NCBI RefSeq assembly: GCF_900099765.1
Contig: NZ_FNDX01000039.1
Location: 1-55,663, forward strand
Direction: 5' to 3'
DNA: 55,663 nucleotides
From: Paenibacillus typhae
GTDB taxonomy: Bacteria > Bacillota > Bacilli > Paenibacillales > Paenibacillaceae
Shown here piece after piece: positions 1-8,000 of the stretch. Position numbers and translations under genes: made by a program. The stretch's first letter is position 1. Each line of letters opens with the position of its first letter. The notes under the pieces are model-generated. The model was given only the letters and a program-made list of their open reading frames with translations, did not search any database and was not told where the DNA came from.

Positions 1-140
1 GAGGGAAACACCGAAACCTGGCGATGGCAGCCGTAGGGCGGGAATTAGTCGGATTTATCTGGTCGATTGCCCGAAATGCAGAACAAAGAATGGCGTAGTG
101 TGGAATAAAAAGAGCCAGGCAGGACCCAGGAAATTGAATC

Positions 141-327
141 CTTAGGGCATAGAGACAAAGAGAAAGGTTCGAGGAGAAACCGTGATTTTCCACTGCACAG
201 GATCTGCGGATCTGACGTGCGAAACTAAGTTTACGGCAGCTCCTTCGACGTAGGCATAACATGTGGTAACCAACCCACGGATAGCAGTGTGCCAGCCGAC
301 GACTCGCATTTTGTCTCTATGCCCAAG
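141..327. repeat. Inverted-repeat element, about 190 bp
   Basis: An arm at 141-159 (reading CTTAGGGCATAGAGACAAA) is matched in inverted orientation at 310-327, with 15 bases perfect and weaker similarity extending outwards. About 150 bp lie between the arms. No convincing gene is present: the ORF readable across it has no ribosome binding site and no family resemblance. The layout resembles a small non-autonomous inverted-repeat element, but I see no target duplication and did not compare it with other copies. Confidence 0.5.
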
Positions 328-385
328 GGATTGAAAACACCTTGGATTAAAGGGTGAAAAACAGGGGAATTGACAAATTCGTTCA

Positions 386-573
386 TAGCAGTGGAAATTC
401 GTCACTTAATTCTCTAGCAAACGCTGGAGCGGAAAGATTAGATGGAAAAAAGACACCTAATTTCACTCCATTCGCCTAAAACCGGGTTTGGGGCTGAAAT
501 AAGTGACCTTTTTCCACCTAAATGACGAAACAACCGGGAAATGATGAAATTAGGTGGCGAAATTCCAACTAAT
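386..573. repeat. Four-copy composite palindromic element, copy A
   Basis: Four related ~23-bp motifs lie at 386-410 and 438-461 (forward: TTAG-TGGAAATTCG-CACTTA type) and 500-522 and 550-573 (reverse: TAAGTGAC-TTCCACCTAA type). Start-to-start spacings are 52, 62 and 50 bp. The same motif, with the same two-forward/two-reverse order and almost the same spacing, recurs at 16732-16921. The whole unit is a long imperfect palindrome that could fold as RNA or DNA. No gene is seen inside it. Confidence 0.7.
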
Positions 574-639
574 GATGAGGTGCTGGTGTGGTGCCCCTGT
601 AAATTAGCATCTTTAAGATTAGCTGGGACTGCAGAAACC

Positions 640-850
640 TATACGCTGCCACTACCACTACCACTACTACTAGAACTACTACAACTACTACAACCACTAC
701 TACCACTAAATCTACATCTGCAGCTTAGCTAGCACCACAGCTTCAACTCCAACTACAGTTTCTACTCCAACTTCAGCTCCTACTCCAGCTCCAACTACAA
801 CTTCAGCTTCTACTACAACTACAACTACAGCTCCAGCTCCAGCTTCAGCT
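640..850. repeat. Degenerate tri-/hexanucleotide tract
   Basis: About 210 bp of simple sequence. The left part (640-715) is a CTA/CCA trinucleotide run. The right part (730-850) has six-base periodicity of the CTCCAA/CTACAA/CTTCAG type. On the minus strand every codon of one frame begins with G, giving a Val/Ala/Gly/Glu-only peptide. It starts directly after the stop codon of the minus-strand lipoprotein gene. There is no ribosome binding site or family match, so I treat it as non-coding simple-sequence DNA. Confidence 0.7.
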
Positions 851-853
851 CCA

Positions 854-1891
854 TCACAGCGGTGAAGTGTACCGGCTGTACTGGATATCCAGCTCCCTGA
901 AGCTTTCTCCGCTCTGCGCCAGAAAGAAGCTGTTGATTCCTTCTGCCCCGAGCCAGTTAATGCCAAGCAGCAGTCCGTCAGCTGTACTGGCCGCAAACAG
1001 CAGCGAGAACATCTGCGGAATGACTTCACCGCCGTCATCGACCCGCCAGACGGAATACGCGTTGCCGGTGATCTCGGCCGGATAATCCATGAAGCTGAGC
1101 TTACCGTCCTCCTCCAGCACCAGACTGAACAGCATATCCTGGTTCTGTCTGACGAACTGGACGAGGTACAGCTCACGGCCCGGCGGCAAGGAGGCCAGCT
1201 TCCAGGCGGACATGATCTCTCTTTGCTTCGCTTCTGCTATGCTGCTGCGCACCGGGTCAGCTTCAGGCAGCTGCTCAGCCTCTGCCGGTGCAGGCTCCAC
1301 TGTTACCAGAGCTGCTTGATTAAAGGCTGAGGAATCAGCCAGATAATAGGTTTCATCCGGCTTTGCCGCTCCGCCAACAACATTGAATACATAACCGGAC
1401 AAGTTGGGCAGGTTACCTGCCAGCTCCCGGCCGTTGCTCTGGTCATTTCCCTCCTGCCACTGCTCAAAGCTTATCGTGAGCACCTGGCCGCCGCTGCCGA
1501 TCGCGGTATTCAGTGCCTGCATCTGCTCTTCCCCGTCATTGTTATCCCGGGTAACAAGGATTTGCTTGCCGGCTTCCCCGGCAAACCCGAAGACCGGCTG
1601 CAATGCAGCCGGATCAAGCACCGCCGCAGGGACAGGCGTTGCCGCTGGACCGGGCGTTTGCGTTGCCGCCGCTGCTGGCGCAGCCGTAGACGCTCCGGCA
1701 CTTGCAGCAGCAGTTGCTGACGCAACCGGGCTTCCATCTCCCTGATTAGTGTTCCGGTCTTGCCCAGATCCGGTGCAGCCCGCCAGGCTCAGCGAAACAG
1801 CCAAGACAAACGCCAGTACAGCAGCCGGCCTCAATCTGTGGGACCTGCTGAATATCCTGCTGCGACGGCATGCTCTCCTATACTGCTTCAT
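854..1891 (-). CDS. Hypothetical secreted lipoprotein
   Basis: A 345-residue protein with a basic N-terminus, a hydrophobic segment (about residues 21-37) and the lipobox LSLAGC, so it should be lipid-anchored on the outer face of the membrane. Residues 40-90 are a low-complexity Ala/Thr/Pro/Ser linker (GASTAAPAAAATQTPGP type), followed by a globular region of about 250 residues that I do not recognise. Start chosen at ATG 1891, preceded by GAGGAGGG at 8 bases. It lies 20 bp behind cysK on the same strand, so co-transcription is likely, though no link to cysteine synthesis is evident. Its stop codon abuts the low-complexity tract at 640-850. Confidence 0.8.
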   Translation of the reverse strand: MKQYRRACRRSRIFSRSHRLRPAAVLAFVLAVSLSLAGCTGSGQDRNTNQGDGSPVASATAAASAGASTAAPAAAATQTPGPAATPVPAAVLDPAALQPVFGFAGEAGKQILVTRDNNDGEEQMQALNTAIGSGGQVLTISFEQWQEGNDQSNGRELAGNLPNLSGYVFNVVGGAAKPDETYYLADSSAFNQAALVTVEPAPAEAEQLPEADPVRSSIAEAKQREIMSAWKLASLPPGRELYLVQFVRQNQDMLFSLVLEEDGKLSFMDYPAEITGNAYSVWRVDDGGEVIPQMFSLLFAASTADGLLLGINWLGAEGINSFFLAQSGESFRELDIQYSRYTSPL

Positions 1892-1911
1892 TCCATTCCC
1901 TCCTCAGAGAG

Positions 1912-2832
1912 TCAGAATATTCCCATACTCAGATAGCGTTCCCCCGTATCCGGCGCAATACACAGCACCCGCTTGCCGGGGCCGAGCCGGCGGGCTTCCT
2001 GTAGTGCAGTCCAGACCGCTGCGCCGCCGGAAGGACCGATCAGGATCCCTTCCCTGCTTGCCAGCAGCCGGACCGTTTCCAGTGCAGCCTCATCCTCTAC
2101 CTGAACAATTTCGTCGTATACTCCAGTATTGAGAATGGCCGGGATGAAGCCGGGGCTTGTGCCGACCAGCTTATGCGGCCCGGGCTGGCCGCCGGACAGC
2201 ACGGGCGAGCCGTGCGGCTCAACGACGACAATCCGGATGCCGGGCAGCTCCCGGCGCAGGACCTCGCCAGTTCCGGTAATCGTCCCTCCGGTTCCCGAGG
2301 TAGCGACAAACACATCAAGCCGCCCTTCCATCTGCTCCACTATTTCCGGAGCGGTCGTCGTGCGGTGAATATCCGGGTTGGCAGCATTCTCGAACTGCTG
2401 CGGGATGAAGCTGCCCGGAATGGCTGCCCCCAGCTCCAGCGCCTTGGCAATCGCGCCGGGCATCCGCTCAGCTGCCGGTGTCAGCACCACTTCAGCACCG
2501 TAAGCCTTAAGGATATTGATCCGTTCCTTCGTCATGTTGTCCGGCATGACCAGAATCGCTTTATAGCCTTTTGCAGCGGCATTCATCGCAAGGCCAATGC
2601 CGGTATTGCCGCTGGTCGGCTCGATGATCGTTCCGCCGGGCTGCAGCCGTCCGTCCAGCTCCGCCTGCAGAATCAGATTATAAGCCGCACGGTCTTTTAC
2701 ACTGCCGCTGGGGTTGAACATCTCCAGCTTTACATACACCTCGGCATCTTCCGGACCGGTCAGCCGGTTCAGCCGCACAGCAGGTGTGTCCCCGATCAAT
2801 TCGGCAATATTGTTTACTACTTTTGTTTTCAT
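1912..2832 (-). CDS. cysK: Cysteine synthase family protein (O-acetylserine sulfhydrylase)
   Basis: A 306-residue fold-type II PLP enzyme. It should make L-cysteine from O-acetylserine and sulfide in the cytoplasm. The PLP lysine lies in NPSGSVKDRAA (about residue 42), the substrate loop is TSGNTGIGLA, the phosphate-binding glycine loop is TSGTGGTITGTG, and the C-terminal GPSGGAA motif is present. Length fits the family. The start is ATG 2832, preceded by AAGGGGG at about 9 bases; an upstream in-frame start at 2889 lacks a site and would add an unrelated 19 residues. Family members using O-phosphoserine or acting as cystathionine beta-synthase are close relatives and cannot be excluded. Followed by the lipoprotein gene at 20 bp. 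Confidence 0.9.
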   Translation of the reverse strand: MKTKVVNNIAELIGDTPAVRLNRLTGPEDAEVYVKLEMFNPSGSVKDRAAYNLILQAELDGRLQPGGTIIEPTSGNTGIGLAMNAAAKGYKAILVMPDNMTKERINILKAYGAEVVLTPAAERMPGAIAKALELGAAIPGSFIPQQFENAANPDIHRTTTAPEIVEQMEGRLDVFVATSGTGGTITGTGEVLRRELPGIRIVVVEPHGSPVLSGGQPGPHKLVGTSPGFIPAILNTGVYDEIVQVEDEAALETVRLLASREGILIGPSGGAAVWTALQEARRLGPGKRVLCIAPDTGERYLSMGIF

Positions 2833-2877
2833 ACTTGCGTCATCCCCCTTATCCTTCCTGATATACATTATACAATT

Positions 2878-2925
2878 AACGGCGGCCAAGGACCTGTAAT
2901 CAACAAGTCCTTGACCGCCGCCGTT
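2878..2925. terminator. Strong hairpin between EamA gene and cysK
   Basis: Arms AACGGCGGCCAAGGAC and GTCCTTGACCGCCGCCGTT pair over about 16 bp around a short loop. It lies just beyond the stop of the minus-strand EamA transporter gene and just upstream of cysK, so it probably ends the EamA transcript. The U-run is better on the plus strand (TTTGTTT) than on the minus strand. A TATAAT sequence follows on the minus strand about 40 bases before the cysK start and may be its -10 box. Confidence 0.65.
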
Positions 2926-2952
2926 TGTTTAACCGCTACACTTCCGGGTTGC

Positions 2953-3828
2953 TCATTTCTCCCGGACAACCAGTAATACGCCTATAAATATGAATGCAGT
3001 GCCTGCCCAAAAAGACAAACCGATCTGTTCACCAAGCAGCAGCCATCCCAGCAGTGTGCCGACGACCGGCTGCAGAAAGAAAAACAATCCGCCGCTTGAA
3101 GCATTCAGCATCTGCAGTCCGCGGTTCCACAGCAGAAAGCCGCAGGCTGTCGAAATAATCCCCAGATACAGGAGACCGCCCCAGATCGACGGGTGCAGCA
3201 TAGCCCCGGCATCAAGCTTTGGGAGCCGGCTTACCGTAAACGGAGTAAGCACAACAACGGCAACGAGGATGCTGTAGAACGTGACAACAATCTGTGAATA
3301 CTGTCCCGGCACTTTTTTAATCAGAACAGACATAAGCGCCCATGTTAACGCGGCAGCAAGCAGGGATATACCCCCAAGCTGCAGCGAAGGGTCAATGCTC
3401 CCTGTCCCTACGATAACACCTACGCCGGCGGTTGCCAGCACGATTGACAATGCTTTTTTGAGCGTAATCCGCTCTTTAAGGATGATCCGGGCAAACAGCA
3501 CCATAAACGCCGGTGTCGTTGAAGTAATGATGGCACCCATCTGTGCAGTAGACAGCATCGTGCCCGCTTCCTGGGTCAGGATGGAGACCGTGTTGCCGGT
3601 CAGGCCGATCAGGACAATCAGCAGCAAATCCCGCTTCTCAATACGCCACGACTGCTTTGTTGCAGTCCCGATAATCAGCAGTGCTACAATCGCAATCATA
3701 TAGCGGATCCACACGATTTCGAGCGGCGGCACAACGTCCACCACATGCTTTACAACAACATACATTCCGCCCCAGATGCTGGCAGCCAGTGATAAATATA
3801 ATGATGCCAATAATTTCGTCTTATTCAT
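2953..3828 (-). CDS. EamA/DMT-family transporter
   Basis: A 291-residue membrane protein with about ten hydrophobic helices arranged as two EamA repeats (roughly residues 8-140 and 152-287), the usual architecture of 10-TMS drug/metabolite exporters. Conserved features include SIWGGMYVVVK near the N-terminus and STACGFLLWNRGLQ with FLQPVVGTLLGWLLLGE in the second repeat. The substrate cannot be read from sequence; relatives export amino acids, nucleosides or amphipathic compounds. ATG 3828 is preceded by GGAGGGTACACAA. Single gene with a hairpin at each end, and no coupled partner. Confidence 0.88.
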   Translation of the reverse strand: MNKTKLLASLYLSLAASIWGGMYVVVKHVVDVVPPLEIVWIRYMIAIVALLIIGTATKQSWRIEKRDLLLIVLIGLTGNTVSILTQEAGTMLSTAQMGAIITSTTPAFMVLFARIILKERITLKKALSIVLATAGVGVIVGTGSIDPSLQLGGISLLAAALTWALMSVLIKKVPGQYSQIVVTFYSILVAVVVLTPFTVSRLPKLDAGAMLHPSIWGGLLYLGIISTACGFLLWNRGLQMLNASSGGLFFFLQPVVGTLLGWLLLGEQIGLSFWAGTAFIFIGVLLVVREK

Positions 3829-3866
3829 TTGTGTACCCTCCGTTGGTTAGACAAGCTCTTGTTTGT

Positions 3867-3899
3867 CCTTAACGGAGTTGCAGTTTTCTGCCGTTAAGG
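3867..3899. promoter_or_regulatory. Perfect 9-bp inverted repeat upstream of the EamA gene
   Basis: CCTTAACGG at 3867-3875 and CCGTTAAGG at 3891-3899 form a perfect inverted repeat with a 15-base spacer, about 40 bp before the minus-strand start at 3828. It could be an operator or an mRNA hairpin in the leader. It has no U-run on the minus strand, so a terminator is less likely. The rest of 3829-4005 shows nothing else I recognise. Confidence 0.45.
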
Positions 3900-4005
3900 A
3901 AGAAGAACTGCCGGTACATCATGCTCAAACCGTGGTGCAGCCATCATACGTATCAACCCGCTTTCCGAAGAATAATTTCATTACATTTTACAGGAAAGCT
4001 ATGAA

Positions 4006-4947
4006 TTAAGATAGGGTACGTTTTACCGGGACATACAGGTCAACCTTGGCCTTGCCCTCCGGGTCCGAGTAGGGATCATTCATACAAAACTCAAGTGCAT
4101 GGCGGTCATCAGGCTCATATGCGCTTGAAGGCAGCCACTGTCCGTACACGCTCTGGTAAGCTATAGCCAGCTTGTCGATAGTGTCATAGAACTTGTATAG
4201 TGCATACAACCCGCCGGGCAAGATTCTGTACGCAATGTTTGCATCCCCCGCTTCCGGAAATCCTTCAGGTACTGTTATGCAGGCATCATATCTGCAGGAG
4301 TTCTCGTCGGTCACAGCAGGATCATCCAGCGATATGCCGATAAAAGTTTCCGTTGGAAGCAGACCGCTGCCCCGCACCCACGCGCCAAGTGTTTCCCACG
4401 CCTTATACGTTTCAAGATAACTGCCGGCATGCCTTACATAAGCCACCTTGTAGCCTGGAAGTTCCTTTAGCTCAATGTTCATATCCCATACTCTCCTTAT
4501 AAAATTATTGCTGGTACTGTTCAAATCATACTGTTTAGGAGGGGATAAGGCTTCCGGGTTATTGCCGGAGACTGACGGAATGTTGCTGTGTTCCTGTACA
4601 GATTTGCGCATCGCGCTGGGAGTGGTGTCATAGGCCTTTTTAAAAGCGGCATTGAAGCTGGAGAGCGAGCTGAACCCGCACAGGGAGGAAATATCCAGCA
4701 TTGTTTTGTTCGTTGTACTTAAGTAAGTAACGGCATGATGCAGACGTCTTTCTGTCAGGTAATGCATCGGGCTCTTATGTATAATAGCGGTGAATACTCT
4801 GGAAAAATGATATTTGGAAAAGTTAGAAACCTCTGCGAGCATGTCCAGCTTGATATCCGCACCGATATTCTCTTCAATAAATTGCAGGACTGCTCCGATC
4901 CGAAGCTTGTAATCATTGTTCACCCGGTATTCCCCACTTTCTGTCAT
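4006..4947 (-). CDS. AraC-family regulator with GyrI-like effector domain
   Basis: A 313-residue one-component regulator. The N-terminal ~100 residues are an AraC double helix-turn-helix (LDMLAEVSNFSKYHFSRVF, then MLDISSLCGFSSLSSFNAAFKK). After a polar linker, the C-terminal ~150 residues (from MNIELKELPGYKVAYVRHAG) are a GyrI-like/BmrR-type small-molecule binding domain, as in Rob and SoxS-like relatives that sense drugs or amphipathic ligands. ATG 4947 has GGAAAAG at about 7 bases; an upstream TTG at 4998 lacks a site. It lies upstream of the EamA transporter on the same strand (177-bp gap), so it may control that exporter. That is inference. Confidence 0.88.
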   Translation of the reverse strand: MTESGEYRVNNDYKLRIGAVLQFIEENIGADIKLDMLAEVSNFSKYHFSRVFTAIIHKSPMHYLTERRLHHAVTYLSTTNKTMLDISSLCGFSSLSSFNAAFKKAYDTTPSAMRKSVQEHSNIPSVSGNNPEALSPPKQYDLNSTSNNFIRRVWDMNIELKELPGYKVAYVRHAGSYLETYKAWETLGAWVRGSGLLPTETFIGISLDDPAVTDENSCRYDACITVPEGFPEAGDANIAYRILPGGLYALYKFYDTIDKLAIAYQSVYGQWLPSSAYEPDDRHALEFCMNDPYSDPEGKAKVDLYVPVKRTLS

Positions 4948-5021
4948 CTCTTTTCCAGCATAGCAAGGAACTTCCGGTTTATGCAATGAATGATTCAATC
5001 TTCAAGCCGCAAGCCGGTAAA

Positions 5022-5056
5022 CAAAAAAACCGCTCCCCGGAAGACCGGGAAACGGC
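5022..5056 (-). terminator. Rho-independent terminator of the glucanase gene
   Basis: On the minus strand, a stem CCGTTTCCCGG / CCGGGGAGCGG with loop TCTT is followed by seven T residues. It begins 19 bases past the stop of the gene ending at 5075. Confidence 0.85.
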
Positions 5057-5074
5057 AAAGTATAGTACAGCAGC

Positions 5075-8000
5075 TTACGGATTGACCGTGATTGTAAACG
5101 TGGACGTGTTATTTTTGATCGGAGTCACGGTATTGGTAATCTTCAGATTATTGAATACAACGGAGCCGACCGCCGGACCCTGGCCGGGCTCTGCCGATTC
5201 GTTGGCCCAAATGCCGACCCCGGATTTGGCATCAAAGGCATCGCCGCTTTTTTGGGCACCGGAGATGGTAATGTTGGTGAAGATGGTGTCCGCTACCGGG
5301 AACTGCGGCGCTGAGCCGGCATAGTTGGTCTGGAACATGATGCCATGGTAGGTGGGATCAATGATATCCACATCACTGACGCGGATGCCCTGGAACACCT
5401 TGGACGCCGAGAACACCCAGATCGCCGGGAAAGTCTGTGAACCCCAGAAGTGCCCGCCCGCCCGGACAATGGAGATATTCTGCAGGTTCGTCGTCGGCGA
5501 AGCGCCAAAGCCGTTCATCGGGTAGCCAAAGTCCAGCGAGCTGATCGTAATGCCCGAGTAGCACAGCGTATCAGCGATATAGATATTACGGAAAGTGTTC
5601 GCATAACCTCCGTATACCGCAACACCGGCTGCACGCCAGGTCAGAATGGAAGTCAGGTTCTCATACACATTGTCCTTCATATCCGAGCCGCCGGCATCAA
5701 TAGCCGAAAAGAGCGCAAAGCTGTCATCCCCGGTTGCCCGGGCTTCGTTATTGGATACGAGATTATTGGTGCTGCCGTTGGTCATGTTGATGCCGTCGGC
5801 AAAGGTGTTGCGGATGCGGGAGTTGCGGATGGTCATATAATCGGTATTTGCCCCCCAGTACATGCACACCATATGCTCGGTCCAGATGTTGTCGATCGTT
5901 ATATTAGCAACGTTAGCGAAGTCGAACACTTTACCCGGACCGTCAATCCGTGAGGTGTAGTTGCCAAAGTAGGCGAAGCCGGAGAAGGTTGAACCATTGG
6001 CTGAGTCTGTCGCCCGGAAGCCGACATCTGTATTGGACTGGCTGGCCGGTGCATAAAACCGCGTATACCACGGGCCGGCACCGACTACCTTAACGGCTTT
6101 GCCGTACACCTGGAATTTGTTAGATGTCTCATAATTACCTGCAGGCAGATATACCCCTTCAAGCTTACCTGTTGTATCCATCCGTACTTTGTCCAGGGCA
6201 TTCTGTACATCCTGGTGGGTGAAACCGGCTGGAACGGCATATTTAGCCGGATCAGGATTGGCTATCGGGGCTACCTGCTCCAGACTGATAAAGTCGATGG
6301 CATACTGTGAGGTGTTGGCAGCATCCTTTTGCAGACGGATGGTGCTCCCGGCCGGGATCGTGCTGTCAAACATAATATTGGCCTCATCGTATATATGGCG
6401 CGGAGAGCCTGCACCTGGCGAGTTGCCCGGACTGGTCTCGAAGCCGTACAGCCAGGCATATTTGGAGGTCAGGTTAATCGCCTTGGTAAAGACTCCGTTG
6501 ACATAAATATTTAAGGTTGAATTGATACCGTCACCGCTGGCCGAATCCGGAATCGAGAACCGGGTTACCAGTGTATTGGTGCTTGCTCTGGTGGTAAATT
6601 CGACATAGCTGCCGGTTGTATTGAGCGTCACCGCTCTTCTTCCGGACGCTTCACCGGCCAGATCGCCTATATTGCGGTTTGCCGCCAGCTTGACTGCTCC
6701 GCCGCCGGTAACACCGTCCTCCGCTTCATACATATCATATGGCATATTGGCTCCGCGGCCGATAAACAGTGTGCGTGTCTCGGTGTTGTTGGCCTGCTTG
6801 ACCGGAAGCTCATTTCCGTCAACGGCAATTTGTGTTTTCACGTTATATTTTCCGTTCACTGCAGTCCAAGTGCCCAGTGTAACCGGTGCTGTGGTGACGC
6901 CGCTATTGATAACGCCGCTATAGGAGCCGGTCAGGGTTTTGATGACTGCATTCGTCGCCGCATCTGTCAGAGTCAGCGTAATATTATGCGTGCCGCCCGC
7001 CGATGCGGCTGTCCCCTGGTTTTTAATCGCTGCGGTGTAGGTCACAATATTGCCGCCCGCCGGATTTCCCGGAGACCAGCTGACCGCTCCGGCAACCAGA
7101 TCGGAGCTGGAGACCGGCACGACCGTCAGGGAAGACGGACTTGTATAGCTGTTATTCGTTTCATTGAGCTCAATTATGGTGTTGCTTTCGTCCACTTTGG
7201 CGCTTATTGCATAAGTTCCTGCATGCTTTGCCCCGATGTTCAGCGATACTGTGCTTGAAGCACCGGCGGCAAGCGTACCCACCTGAGCAGTGCCCGCAAG
7301 CGCTGTTCCCAAATAGAAGTTCACATTCGTCGCCGCAGATGCCGCAGTACCTGTGTTTTTGACGACAGCACTGAGTGTAATATTATCGGTCTCAACCGGA
7401 GCTGCCGGATTCCAAGAGAGTGCCGATATTGTCAGATCCGGATTGGCAGCCGGTGTTCCGAAGATCTGGAACTCGGCCACCTGGCCGGCGCTTGAACCGG
7501 TATTGGCCGTAAACTTCAGCTGCAGCTCGCTGGCTGTAGCAGTAACCGGTATGGTCACTGAATTGCCAGTGGCAGGATTGAAGGTATAGGCTGCGGAAGG
7601 AACAAGTGTGGAGAATGACGCGTTGTTCTGGTTATGGCCCAGCACCTCTATCGTTTGCGTGCGCGTCGCCCAGACAGAAGCCGGATTCAGCTTCACAACG
7701 ACTGAGGTGATATTGGCATTCGCGCCCAAGTTCACGCTGAGTGTATTCGGGTAGCTCCCGCCTGCACCTTCCCAGTAAGTAGTGACATCGCCGTCATTGG
7801 CATTGGCCGGGACAAAGGTAAAGACTGACGATGAGGCGTTTACGGCTTTTCCAATGGCCAAATTTGAGGAAGGGCCTGTAGTCGGTGTAGCCGTCGGTGC
7901 CGGAGTAACGGTTGCCGTAGGTGTAGGCGCTACTGTCGGAGTCGGCGTTGGGGCAGCTGTAGGCGCCACAGTAGGAACCGGAGTTGGAGCAATTGTAGGC

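Noticed and set aside
142..405. 87-codon minus-strand ORF
   Set aside because: It runs through the inverted-repeat element, has no ribosome binding site and no recognisable domain.
541..732. 63-codon plus-strand ORF ending in Leu/Pro repeats
   Set aside because: Its second half is translation of the simple-sequence tract; no binding site and no conserved feature.
712..1176. 154-codon minus-strand ORF rich in Val, Ala, Gly and Glu
   Set aside because: Alternative frame of the lipoprotein gene running into the low-complexity tract; the lipoprotein frame has the signal peptide and binding site.
2173..2976. 267-codon plus-strand frame opposite cysK
   Set aside because: Antisense shadow of a recognisable cysteine synthase, with no ribosome site; composition is Arg/Gly/Pro-rich.
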